Source: Poecilobothrus nobilitatus (lineage: Eukaryota; Arthropoda; Insecta; Diptera; Dolichopodidae). Taken from it: a DNA stretch of 64,000 nucleotides. The stretch is taken from assembly GCA_947095535.1 (NCBI GenBank), contig OX352772.1, positions 45,031,445 to 45,095,444 of the forward strand, given 5' to 3'. Positions 46,632 to 58,520 of this stretch are shown piece by piece. Each line of letters opens with the position of its first letter. Within the stretch, counting starts at the first letter, position 1. A program made the position numbers and the translations under genes. Under the pieces are notes generated by a model. It ran no database searches and was not told the DNA's origin. It saw nothing but the letters and a program-made list of their open reading frames with translations.

Positions 46632-47897
46632 TTTTTAGCACATTTCCAAAAAAATTTTGAAAAAATGTGCTTATTAGTTTCACTCTGTCCGTCCGTCCGT
46701 CCGTCTGTTTACAAAACTTCTACACCGTTAAAGATAGAGAAAAAAAATTTTAACCAAGGGTAGGTCTCATAAAAAAAATAATTTTGTGAAACAACTTTTT
46801 CATGTAGCCCCACCCATTACGGAGCTACAAACCCCTCAAACTTTGAAAAAGCCCTATATTTAAATGCATATATCTTATGTTCTGCTTAAGATTTTTTCAA
46901 TCTGAAAACGTCATTCGACAGGTATTTTGTAAATTAATATCAAAATTATACAATTTTTTTAAATTTAGTATTTAAATTTACCGTTATGTGAAAACCAAAT
47001 TTTGCATGATTTTTCTACTTTCATAACTCCGGTACGCTTCTAGATAGAAGCTTGAAATTTTGAGGCAAGAAAGAACTTTTAGAATTAGTATAAGTTTGGT
47101 CAGAAAATTTTTTCGGACCACCCCCTGTTTATGAGCTATTAGGGCTTAAAAATTGAAAATTTGCTATTTTTAAACACTTGTAACTTAGGAACCTGTACAC
47201 ATTTTACTTCTGCAAGATATAAAAATTAAAGCTACGATAATATATTTTAACGTGTGTGAAAGGTTTATTTTAGTTGTAAAGGGTTCCAAAGTTGCAGCTC
47301 TTCAAAATTGCGAAAAAGCCCCATTTTCAGATGTATATATCTCGGGCTCTGCGTAATAGTTTTGCAATATAAAACCGCCAGAAGATGGAAAATTTTATTA
47401 TCTATATAAAATAATATCAAAATTATGTAATATTTTGTAATTTGCGATTTAAATTTACCGTTATGTGAAAACCACATTTTGCATGAAATTTCTTTTTTCA
47501 TAACTCCGGCACCCCTTTAGATAGGAACCTGAAATTTTGAGACAAGAAAGAACTTTTAGAATTAGTATAAGTTTCCTCAGAAAATTGGTAACACCCCCTC
47601 TTTAAGAGTTATTACGCCTCAAAAATTGAAAATTTGCTATTTTTAGACACTTGTAACTTAGGCACCTGTACAAATTTTTCTTCGGCAGGACATGACAATT
47701 AAAGGTTCAATAATATATTTTTACGTGTGTTAACGGCTTTTCTTAGTTATATAGGATTCCGGACTTACGGCCCCTCAAAGTTTCAAAAATGTCCTATTTT
47801 CACATTTTGTCTTATTACATGAAATTTTCAAATTTTTGTGTAAGTCACACTTCTAAACAGTTTGTATTGAGTTTTGGAAATGTGCGCTTTTAAAAAC
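46632..47897 (-). mobile_element. Family R element, copy 2: full length
   Basis: The ends 'tttttagcacatttcc' (46632) and 'ggaaatgtgcgctttta' (to about 47895) are the same inverted termini as in copy 1, here in reverse orientation. The GTCC/GGAC cluster lies at about 46687-46705. Interior units repeat with about 475-bp spacing: 'gaaagaactttt' at about 47069 and 47547, and 'ttaccgttatgtgaaaacc' at about 46979 and 47456. The length of about 1.27 kb agrees with copy 1, which defines the element. A 78-residue minus-strand frame across a unit is not conserved in the other copies and is not a gene. Confidence 0.8.
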
Positions 47898-48600
47898 CGT
47901 TGGTTTACACTCTACCTTGTTTTGTATTGTTTTGACATTATCTCAAGGCGATTATTTTGAATTTTAAATTAAGAAAATAAGTACGTACGTTATACTGTCT
48001 TTTATTTTATCCAATTCTTTTTTAATTTTAAACAAAACACAAAAAAAAACAATTTTTAAAACAAATAATGACGTTTAAAAAAAAAAAAACATGTTTACAG
48101 CGGATGCAAAAATTTTTGCTTCTTAAATTTTCAAAAGGGAGAGCATGTTGTGAATACGATATATATTTTCAAGATTCAAGATTCAAGATTTCAATTTTCA
48201 AATAATCAATATATTGCACCTATAGAGGGCATGTATCCACTTGCACAGTGTGCAAGGTAAGACACTTTTAAAGTTTGTTTTTTATTTATATTTGATATAT
48301 TAAAAATATACGAATCAAAAATTTCTGAAAAGATACCAATAACATTTCTCCAAATCAACAACCATTTCAATCATCTGTAATTTTTTTACTTTGCAATTTA
48401 TATTTTGCATTGGATCGTTCAAAAAAATGTAACATTTTTGCTTTCTACTTTTTTTCGATGCACTTTTACGTGAAGATCCTTATTATAAGAACATTTTTGA
48501 ACATTTCTTTTCGTTCGAAAAACTTCGGCATCAAACTATGTATTTATTTCTTTGGGGGAAAAATTGCTCTTGATAATACATATCAGTATAACAGGTGCTT
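47898..48600. other. AT-rich sequence without a recognised feature
   Basis: 'caagatt' is repeated three times at about 48169-48190. The 66-residue frame at 48410-48610 runs into the neighbouring repeat and shows no domain. Confidence 0.4.
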
Positions 48601-49495
48601 ACACACGTAAAAATATATTACTGGAGCTTTAATTTTTATATCTTGCCGAAGTAAAATGTGTACAGGTGCTTAAAAATAACAAATTTTCAATTTTTGAGCC
48701 CTAATAGGTCTTAAACAGTGGGTGGTACAAAAAATTTCTAAAAGTTCTTTTTTGTCTCAAAATTTCAACTTCCTATCATCAGATATGGCGCGCCGGAGTT
48801 ATGAAAAAAAAAATTTCAAGCAAAATATGGTGTTAATTTTAATAGTAAATTACAAAATATTGCATAATTTTGCTTTATGGAGATAACAAAATTTTCTGTC
48901 TTCTAGCGGTTTTAGATTGTAAAACTATTATGCAGAGCCTGAGATATATGCATCTAAAAATGGGGCTTTTTTGCAATTTTGAGAGACGGTAACTCTAGAA
49001 GCCTATATAACTAAAAAAATTTCTGAGCAAACTTATACTAATTCTATACTAGTTTTTTCTGCCCTCAAAATTTCAAGACCCTATCTAAAAGCGTTCCGGA
49101 GTTATGAGTGTAGAAAAATCAATCAAAATTTTGTTTTCACATAACGGTAAATTTAAATACTAAATTTTAAAAAAATGTATAATTTTGATCAATATAAAAA
49201 AATACCTGTCGATGAATTATGCTTTTATATTGAAAATCTGTTTTGCAGAACATGAGATATACGCATTTAAAAATAGGGCTTTTTCAAAGTTTGAAGGGCT
49301 GTAGCTCCGTAATGGATGCGACTACATGAAAAAGTTATTCCACAAAATTGATTTTTTTATGAGCCATGGTTAACATTTTCTTTCTCTATCGTTAACGGTG
49401 TAGAAGTTTTGTAAACAGACGAACGGAGGGACGGACGGACAGAGTGAACTAATAAGCACATTTTTACAAAATTTTTTTGGAAATGTGATAAAAAG
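48601..49495 (+). mobile_element. Family R element, copy 3 (5'-truncated)
   Basis: The copy begins inside a unit at 'cgtaaaaatatattactgg' and ends with the GGAC steps (about 49426-49440) and the terminus 'ttttttggaaatgtgataaa'. The left inverted end is missing, and the terminal GC of the right end has changed. It lies about 700 bp from copy 2 in opposite orientation, so the two could form an inverted pair. Confidence 0.75.
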
Positions 49496-50072
49496 ACAAA
49501 GTAATTTCAAAATTTTAAAATTAATTGCTTAGTATGAGTTTAAGATTCAATAAAAGTAATTAAATTTATAATTTGAGAAATTGATAACGAAATGACAGTC
49601 CTTACTATTTATACATTTTAATGATGTTTTGAGAGTTTAGTTTTGGCAGTTTTTGAAAAGAATAAAAAAATGTTGATTAATTAGTTTTTTTGATGCAGGT
49701 ATTTAACAAATAAAATTTGTGTTTTAGTACTATTTTATAATGTCTTTTGTTTTTTCCCAATTTAATCTTAAAAAAATTCATCTTAAAAGAAAATACATTA
49801 TAACTTTAAATTGGTCAAGGTAGATACTATAAAAAAACAACTTTCGATTAAATTTAATTGATTACTTAGAAGTTTCCTGCCGAATATTTATCATTATTCT
49901 GTTAAAGTTTTTTATTATTAACTTTTGCCTAAAAATTTTAAAATAAGATTTTGTTTTAAGACAAAAACATCAAAAGTAGATTTTTAATGACTTTAAAACT
50001 AAAAAAAAAAGAAACCTTACAAAATCTTCTACTAAGCAAAGAAACTACATATTTAATCAATATTATTAAAAT
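49496..50072. other. AT-rich spacer without a recognised feature
   Basis: No gene or repeat copy was recognised on either strand. Confidence 0.4.
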
Positions 50073-50281
50073 CGGTAGACGATTGGTTAAGCACATGGGT
50101 TATGGCTTATTAATAGAAGACGTGATACTCAAATGTAGCAGGCATGATCAAGCAAAAGCACCTTCAAACCTACCGGTCCGGTAGACGATTAGTCAAGCAC
50201 ATAGCTTATTAATAGAAGTAGCGATCCCCAAATGTAACAAACGTCATCAAGCAAAATCATCTTTAAACCCACGGTCCTGGA
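50073..50281. repeat. Tandem duplication, 106-bp unit, two diverged copies, faintly tRNA-like
   Basis: 'cggtagacgatt' opens units at 50073 and 50179. Both continue with 'aagcacat', 'gcttattaatagaag', 'caaatgtaac'-like and 'catcaagcaaaa' blocks. Within each unit a 'ggttaagcac'-like stretch followed about 40 bases on by 'gatactcaaatg' or 'gatccccaaatg' has the spacing of polymerase III A and B boxes, but the match is poor. A 65-residue frame spans unit 1 only and breaks in unit 2. Confidence 0.7.
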
Positions 50282-50640
50282 GCCCTGTACTATTGATAAT
50301 TAATACTTACCAGAGGTATTGTATTACTTTAATTTAATTTTATTTGATTTACATACAATATTGATTTCTTATAGAATGCTGTAATGCTATAAATTTGTAA
50401 AAGAACTAAAATGTTCTTTTGAATGAATGAAATTTATAGTATGCTTTAGACATTTATTAAATCAATTTGATAGCAAAAATACAGCCTATAAATTTATTAG
50501 AGCTAAAAGTAGAAACAAGAATTACTTAAAAATTAATAGAAGTATTTCTTTCAACCTGTGGACATGGTAAATGCGTTCACCGTTTCATTGTGCAACCAAG
50601 TAATAATGAAAATGAACTATGAAGAACTAGTTAAGGTATC
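50282..50640. other. AT-rich spacer without a recognised feature
   Basis: Nothing recognisable was seen on either strand. Confidence 0.4.
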
Positions 50641-51072
50641 TTATTATTATTATTAAATCTAAGAATATGTTTACATTTTTATTTTTTTTTTATATAAAAG
50701 TAGTATTTCTTTAAATTTATTTCTCAAAACAGGTGTAATACATAAACACGTAATTACTCTGTTGGCAATCTTAATTTTTTATTTTATGTATAATTTTTTT
50801 TTTTTTAAATTATTTTTTATTCATTATTTTTTAGTTTTATTATTATACTTTCCTTTTTTTTCTTTCTTTCTTTTCGTTATTTACACACTTATTTATGTAT
50901 ATAATATATATATGTCCTTATATGTATATATATATATATAATGTTTACTCTTTCTAGTTATTGTATTATAGATTTTAATTTTTTTTAAATTTTCCTTTTT
51001 TAGTTTTTTGTTTTTTCCTAATTCTGTGTATATATATATATATTTTAAGGATATTAGCATGATATACATTTG

Positions 51073-51126
<54 letters not shown>

Positions 51127-53150
51127 TTTTTATCCAAACTTCTGTTCATCTAATTTGTATATTCGTTATGTTTGCTTTTGTGTTTTATTTTTTTTTTTAT
51201 TTTTTTTATGAATAAGAAATCCCTTTTGTACCAAAAAATGGATAATAAGTTTTTGCATAACTATGTTCAACTACAAATACATTTATAATAAAAAGAAAAT
51301 TTCCAAAAAAAAAAAAAAAAAATTTAAAAAAAAATACAATACAATATCTATAGATATAATATTAAATTGAAATAGTATGTGTGTATAAAAGAAAAACAGA
51401 AGAAAATCTAAAAATCTATCTTTGTTGCCCTCTATATTAAATACAAAAAAAAAAAAAAACCAAAAAAAAAAGGAAAAAAAATTTTCTAACTAAAAATCTA
51501 AAGATATGTTTTTTTTTTTTTTTTTGTAATATTTTATGTTGTTATCTTTACGCGCGTTTCACGATATCTTTTTTTAATGTAAAGAAAAGCTATAAGAGCA
51601 GTTCCACTTTACCTTTCATATACGAAACAAAAAAAAAAACAACAAAAACCTGGTATGTTTAGTGCTCTAAAAAAATGAAAGGCTCTTTTTTTTTTTTGTT
51701 TTTTAAATATTAAAAAAACATAAAAAATGAAAATACATTTTATTTTTTTTTTTCTAACTAAAATGGTAATGTTTTATACGTCGCGTACCGTTATCGTTTC
51801 GCGCTTACCCCCCATTAAAATTTCGCGTTTTTTTATATTATTATAAAAAAAAAAAAAGAAGTTTTGTTGTTGTTATTTTTGTGGTATGGTACTATAATAC
51901 TGGTACTGTTGTTGTTGTTGCTGCTACTCTCTAACAACAATAAAACTTATAGAAATATTACGGTATTTTTTTTTGTTATTTTTTATAACATTTTCTTTTC
52001 TTATTCTTTTGTTTAATTTTTTTTTTATCTTTTTTCGTTTTTTTTAGCTTTACTTCACATTTCAGCATCATTTTGGCATTTTTCTTCTATGTATATATAT
52101 ATGTAAATGTTAACTAACTAGTATTATATAGGGATCCATACATTTTTTTTTTTTTTCGTATCCTTGATTTTAGTGTGCCATTAAAAAATGGAAAATAATA
52201 AAATTTCTATTCCCCATTTTTACATTGACAGGCAGTAAAAAATAAAAAAACCAAAAAAAACAAAAAAAAAAAAAGAAATGTTGTAACAACAGCAGCAGCA
52301 GCGGCAGTGGTTAGAAATGGAAGATTATAGTATTCACATAGAATCTTTATAAATTTATGTAAGTATATATATATATACAGTTGGGAATGTAACCGTTATT
52401 TCTAATAATAAAAAAACAAAAAAAAAAACAATATGAAAAAATAGCGGAATAAAACTAAGTAAATCTTAATATTAAAAACTTCTTTTTATGGTTCTATAGA
52501 TTTTTTATTGTTGTTTTTTTTTTTTTTTTCTTTTTTACTGTTTTGTTGGTGGGTATTACTGTCGCGTTTTAATATTTTCTTACCTCTTCCCGCGAATATG
52601 TATATAAATTTCTTTTTTGATTGTATACAATAAAAAAGAAAAAAAAAAAAACAACTTTAACAGTACTACCATAGTTTTTTATAACATTATGTTGCGTATT
52701 CTGTTGTTATTCTTTCTTGTTCTTTGGTTCCTTTTGTAAATTTTTTTATTTTTTTTTTGTTGGAGAGTCCTTTTTAGATGAATTCCATTCCATTTTTTCA
52801 CTTTTGTTATTTTTCTAAAGTAAAGTTTTCTTTTTCTTATTATTTTTGCCTCGTTTTTTTTTTTCAATATTTCTTTTCGGATAACTTTAGTGTTCTATGA
52901 GTTTTTATTTTTTTTTTTACACAATTTTTTAACAATTCTTTATTTAATTTTTTTTTTTTTTTTGGGAGAGAAAGAAAAAAAAGGATGTTCTAAGTTTTTC
53001 ACAATAAAAAAAATAAATTATAATTTTGTTATCATATTTTTTTTTTTTTTTTGGTTTTATTAGAGAAAGACTACAAAATATTATATTTAAAACTTTTTCT
53101 AAAACTGATGAATATATATATAGTGTTAGTTAGATAAATCATAAAATATA
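50641..53150. repeat. Low-complexity block with (TA)n, (CAG)n and a CpG-dense patch
   Basis: TA microsatellites lie at about 50929-50941 and 51076-51116. CAG/GTT triplet runs lie at about 51906-51930 and 52288-52310. A CpG-dense patch occupies 51775-51831. The remainder is A and T runs. No coding frame was accepted. Confidence 0.75.
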
Positions 53151-53330
53151 TTGTTTATTGATTGTAGTCCAAGAGCTGTATAACAAATACCTATTTTTTA
53201 ATTATATTTTAATTATGTGGTAAAAGTTTAGATTTAAAATTTATATTTTAATAAAAAATTTAATAAATTCTAATTAGATCAATGTAATAATGTGGTTATG
53301 ATCAGTCCTAGGCTTCAATGGTTCAATGGT

Positions 53331-53531
53331 CTATTTTTTTCCCTTTCCCACTCCTATAAGGAGCATAGGGCATTCTAAGGTTTTTATTATCCATATTTGA
53401 TAATAAAAACCAGTTTCACTAAGTTAATGATTCCAATAATCAATTTTTGGAATCATTAATTTCACTAAGGCGTTAATTAGACGGCTGTAGCTATTGTACA
53501 ATGCTATTAGACGTAAATATTTCTTTATGTC
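53331..53531 (-). mobile_element. SINE/LINE 3' tail fused to the U6-like sequence
   Basis: On the minus strand, directly after the U6 oligo-T, the sequence reads 'agaaatatttacgt', 'ttgtacaatagctacagccg', 'cttagtgaaattaatgatt', and ends 'agtgggaaagggaaaaaaatag'. The first, third and last blocks match SINE copy A (about 2785 down to 2621) and the second matches SINE copy D. The tRNA-like head and 5' half of the SINE are missing. It holds two perfect 13-bp-arm hairpins (53379-53411 and 53424-53459) that are not preserved in copy A. Confidence 0.75.
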
Positions 53532-53640
53532 CAAAAATGTGGAATGCTTCATGATTTTGCTTGTCATCCTTGCACAGGAGGCATGCTAATCTTCTCTGTA
53601 TCGTTTTAATTGTAAGATATTGTCTCCCGAAGCAAGAGGA
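53532..53640 (-). pseudogene. U6 snRNA-like sequence, probable retropseudogene in a U6-retroelement chimera
   Basis: The reverse complement of about 53533-53638 aligns without gaps to animal U6 snRNA as I remember it, with about 15 substitutions over roughly 106 positions. U6 pairs with the 5' splice site and U2/U4 in the nuclear spliceosome. Conserved parts are 'CTTGCTTCGG' in the 5' stem-loop, the ACAGAGA box (53593-53599) with 'AGAAGATTAGCATG' beside it, 'GCAAGGATGACA', and the 3' end 'TTCCACATTTTT' (53533-53544). Changes cluster in the 5' stem-loop 3' side and just before ACAGAGA, and three look like CpG decay. No clear TATA box or PSE is seen upstream (plus-strand side, 53641 onward). 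The direct fusion to a retroelement tail argues for a reverse-transcribed copy rather than a working gene. Confidence 0.85.
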
Positions 53641-55000
53641 GATGAATATACCGTTTTGTATCTTTTCAGTCTGGGTTGACAAATATCATACCGTGGTTAA
53701 CGGGTATTCCAATCAAACTAAACATGTTGATAGTATAATTTTAAGAGTTTTAATAAGCAATTAGAGACGATTAATTTTTTCGCGGGACAATAATGTAAAT
53801 CTTCATTTAAATTAAAGTTTAATCTTTTTAATAGAAGCATTCTAATGTATGTAAGTCTGATACTGCTTTTTTTTAAAAATAAATGATATATGTAAATTTC
53901 TTTTACGAAGCTTTAGCTTGATTTATGTAGCCGAAAAAAGCACATAAAGGATACAATATTTTTATTTTTCAAATGTTGAAAATGTTATAATGTTATTTAT
54001 AAATGTTATATAGTTGATAGAAAAACTGTTTTTTCTTCATAATATACTTTTGACATGGATAGTAGAAGGCATTAAAAAGCTGATGTTCTAATGTTTAATC
54101 ATACTTCCATATTGTTTTTAAATTATTTTTTTTTTGCTTTTAATACTTGCTTTGCTTGCTTTTTAATACTTCTGAATATATACTAATGTAATACTTCTGT
54201 ATATATATATATATATATTTGTATTAGAACAATAATTTAGTTTTTAGTGATATATTGACGATATACTTAACTGTAATAGGTATATTTAGAACATTAAAAA
54301 TCTATAGATTTCTATATAAATTACAATAGGTATATACGTAACATAGCACTAACTTACCATGTTAGGTAATTACTTTATTTACGATAATTTCTATGTGCTC
54401 TGAATATGCGTTCTTTTGATACAACATAGCTATATATCCTAAAATCAAATTGACCTATTAATATAATTAATATATTTAACAAAATTTTATATTCTATTGG
54501 CAATCTACATAAAGTTTCGACCATAGAGGGATGATAGTGCATTCTCTATATTTAGATTCTCATCTTACTTTTATCCTTTTGATGTGCTCTTTCCACCTGT
54601 GTTGTTTTTTTCATTGTTTTCTTGAGATATATCTTTATCCCATTTAATTTTACGATTGGAGATTTTTCTATGATTTTATTTGTAAAGTTTACTTCCACTG
54701 CAAACGTATAATTTCTGTCGTTCGATAAACGGTACAATTTTCATATATTGAGAAGATCAAAGATCAATAATAAAGAAATTAAACAATATAGTTCCGTTTA
54801 TAGTATAAAAATAATAGAGGTACTCTGCAAACATGACAAAAGAACAAAAGAAAAGTATTTTTTTCTTTTCTTTCGCTTCCTTACTTTTGATAAGCGCTCC
54901 TTTCATTCTTCCTTAAAATTAAGGCTACTTAAATTTCAAACTAATTCTTTATTTTTATATTATTAGTTTCTTTGAAATTTTAAATAAGAAAAATGAAAAT
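53641..55000. other. AT-rich sequence without a recognised feature
   Basis: The frames at 54552-54737 (minus) and 54748-54966 (plus) have mixed composition but no domain I recognise. A short TA run lies at about 54202-54220. Confidence 0.4.
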
Positions 55001-58000
55001 AAATTCTATACTTTTTCTGTCAACTTTTTTCTTCTTTTTTAAACTTCCTTCGCACTTTCCTCTTTCTTTTATCACCTTGGCCAATTTTGTTTTGCTCTCA
55101 CTTTTCTTATTTCTCATATTTTAAAATAATTTAAATAATATAAAAAGACAAAAAAAAAATAAAAATAAAGAAAAATTAATTTCAACTCCTATTTCATAAT
55201 AACGGTATGTGTGTTATAAAATATAATCAACATATTCACATGAACATGTACCAAAAAAAAGTAATGAGTAAAAAAAAAAAAACAAAAAAAAAAAAAGTTT
55301 TATAACATAATATTGGAAATTAAAAAATAGCTCAACCTCTTCTAAAAGAAAAAAAAAAATGAAATAAAATTTTAAATAAAATTATATATATACAAAAAAA
55401 AAAAAAAACAGTTACTTTTTTTATTTTATTAATACACACGAAAAAAAAAGGCTTCAATGTCGCACCACCTCCTTCATTAAATTTTTCATTTATGGCTGTC
55501 GATCTGTTAGCAACAGTAGTCAGAAATAATAAAATAAAAAAGAACAAAAATTATATTTTATTTTTTTTTTTTGAAATTTCACTACAAAGTTAAAATAATA
55601 ATAAAAACAAAAAAAAAAATAAAGGATGAGGAAGCAATTTACATTAGTGTTGTATAATAATAATATATAAAATATTATGATGAGAATATGCGCAGGATTC
55701 GTGAAAATTGTTTTTTTATTTTATATTTAAAAAGGATTTTGTTTTTATTTTTGATATAATATATATATATACATATACTTATATTATATATATACATAAA
55801 TATTTTTATTTTTGTAAAAAAAAAAAGCTGCTATGTTTTTTTTCTCTGTTGTTGTTATAATGTTGTGTGTGATTCTCTGCATGTGAAGTTACGCACTTAC
55901 ACAATAAGCAAAAAAAAAAGAAACGAAATAAAACAAAAAAAAAAAAGTTTGGTTCATTTTTTATTTAAAAAAAAAAAAAAAGAATTTATTTTTTTTTTTT
56001 TAATATATTATTTTTAATTTTTTTTTTTTTTTTTACTGTTTTGGGAGGAATTTGACATACTCATCTATATGCATATTCAAAATGTATATATATAGCGCAC
56101 ATATCTTCTATCATATATGTATTTAAGCTAGCGTTAGCTTAAGGCATAAAGAGTAATTTAATTTTAATTTGGTAAAAAAAAAAAAAAAAAAACATAAAAA
56201 ACACAAAAAAATGAAAAACAATGTAGGAAACTTAACGAATATATTATAAACATATAATATATACATAAAATATAAGTATAATATATAAACATTCATTATA
56301 TGTACCTATAAGTATGTGTATGTACATATGCCACCTACGCAAAAAAAAAAACAAAATTTTAAATATACATATACACTACAAAAAAAAAAATTAAGTAATA
56401 AAGTATAGGCATCAAATTCTTTTTAACTATAAAAAAAAAAAAAAAAAAAACCGCTTGTTATTAAAAAAGTGGGAATGGCTCACTCTTTTTTTTTTTTTTT
56501 TTGTTATTTTCTCTTATAACTACCTAACTATATTTTAATATACTATACATATATATTACATTTGATGTATCATTTAATATTTAGTAGTTTACCGTTATTT
56601 TGAATTTTCTTTTCTTTTTTTATCTATTGTATAAAAAAAATACAACTATTTATAAAAAAAATACAACTATTTGAAAAAAAAAAACAAAAATTAAGTGTAA
56701 TTTAAAAGACTATCACTGTTTTTATCTTACTTCGCATCGTGTAAGTGACAGTGTAAGTTATTACATGTAACAGGATTTTTAATTTATTAATAACGGTATA
56801 AAAAATGATGTTAAAATTGTAATTGTTTAAAAAAAAAAAAAAAAATAAACAAATTAAGTCTTATTGTATAAAATGTGAATTGATTCATTAAATCATTTGA
56901 ATCAATGCATTTTCTTTTTTTTTTACTATTATTTCTTTTTTCATAAATTGTATTAGAATAAAAAGTAACGGTATCCCGATTGATTTATGTTTAATAATTT
57001 TAACTGTTTGTTTTTTTTTTTTTTTCGTTCTAGGTTTGAACTGAACTTGAGGCATTGAGGTACATAAAAGGTGTTGAAAATATAATTAATGCTACCTAAT
57101 TATATATAGTTCAAATTAAACTACATAATCTTTTAAAGACTTTGGGCTAAAGTTTAGATTTAAAATTACGCTATGGTTACACATATTACATATTATAACT
57201 TTTGAATAATTGTGTATTTTGTCTAGTACAAATATATATTTAAAAAAAAAAAAATGTTCTAAAATTTATAAATACAAGGTCACAAATAAAAAAAATTGGA
57301 TAAAATCAATAAATAAAGAGAAATACAAGAAGATAAAAAAAAAATTTTATTTTATTTTAACAGTTAAAACTACTATTAAACCAACTCTTTAAAATACTCC
57401 TTATACTTTTTCTATTAAAATTTATAGAAAAAATAAAAAAAAAACAATTAAAAAACAAAAAAAAAATAATTAAATAAAAAAATAATTCTGATTAAAATAA
57501 TTTATCCTTCAGAATTTTGCAATGTCTTTAAAAAATTAAAAAAAAAAACAGAAAGATACCGTTTTTACCGTTGTTATTCTATGTCTTGTTTTTTTTTCTT
57601 TTTTTTTTTTTAATTTTTCAAAAATTATCTCTCGTGCACCTGTTGTATTTCGCAAAATAATGTTGTTTTTATTTTTTTTTGGTTCCCTAATGTTTCTTGT
57701 ATAAAAAATAAGAAAAGTAAAATTATTATTTTATTTATTTATATTTTTTGTTTTTTTTTTTTTGTTTCACGCATCAAGCAATCACGTGTCTTATATACAA
57801 AAGTGAGGCAAAAACAAAAAAAATTTTTTAGAGGACAAGAAAAACAATACAAGAAAAAAAAGAAACAAAAAATGAAAAATATTTTATTTTTCTTTCTCTT
57901 ATTCTTCTTTTTTGGAGATCCTTTTTTGACGTTTATCTTCTGTATGGTGGTTATACACCAAAATTGGAACACACAAAAACAAAAACAAAACAAAAATACA

Positions 58001-58520
58001 GACGAAAGGAAAAATTCTAAAGTAAAAATTTTCTTACTTTTCTTTTGTAGGTTAAACAACAAAAGTTTTTTTTTTTCTTTTTTTTTCCAATTTCTCTTTT
58101 CGGTTTTGTATCTCCAAACCTCTCTGTTTACCTCGCTCTCTATCTATTTATTTCTTTTGCTCCAATTTTCTTTATCAGGACGATTTTTTGTTTTTTTTTT
58201 TTTGTTTTCTTTTGTACAACTCAAATCAAAAGTGAAGTCTTTGTTCTGGTCAAGGTTGTTTAAAAAAAAAAATAAAGAAAATAAAAGTAAAGAATGAAAA
58301 ATAATGTGGTGGTGGAAAGAAATGAGAAAGAAGATATTGGGAAGAATAAATGCAAAGGAAGAAAAATTTATTTTTGATTTTTAATATAAGGATATGCATT
58401 TATAATTTTCCAGTTTTTCTTTTCTTTTGGATTTTGTTTTTCTTTTAGAGGAAAATATAAACAAAACAAATATTGTGTAGAAAAATTTGTTTATTTGTTT
58501 ATTGAAAAGCTAAACATTCA
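55001..58520. repeat. Homopolymer-rich low-complexity block
   Basis: The block contains long A and T runs, TA-rich stretches at about 55757-55795 and 56075-56092, and the longest reading frame of the window (164 codons, 57803-58297 plus). That frame overlaps a 107-codon frame on the opposite strand. Both are built of K/Q/N and F/L runs from homopolymers, so neither is accepted as a gene. Confidence 0.75.

Noticed and set aside
53532..53640. Functional U6 snRNA gene
   Set aside because: About 15 substitutions from the near-invariant animal sequence, no recognisable TATA or PSE upstream, and direct fusion to a retroelement tail. Not fully excluded without expression data.
54552..54737. Minus-strand frame of 61 codons as a transposon protein fragment
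   Set aside because: The composition is protein-like, but I could not match any transposase or LINE motif, and no frameshifted continuation was found.
57803..58297. 164-codon reading frame, the longest in the window
   Set aside because: It consists of K/Q/N runs followed by F/L runs, read from poly-A and poly-T, and overlaps a 107-codon frame on the other strand. No domain or codon bias supports it.
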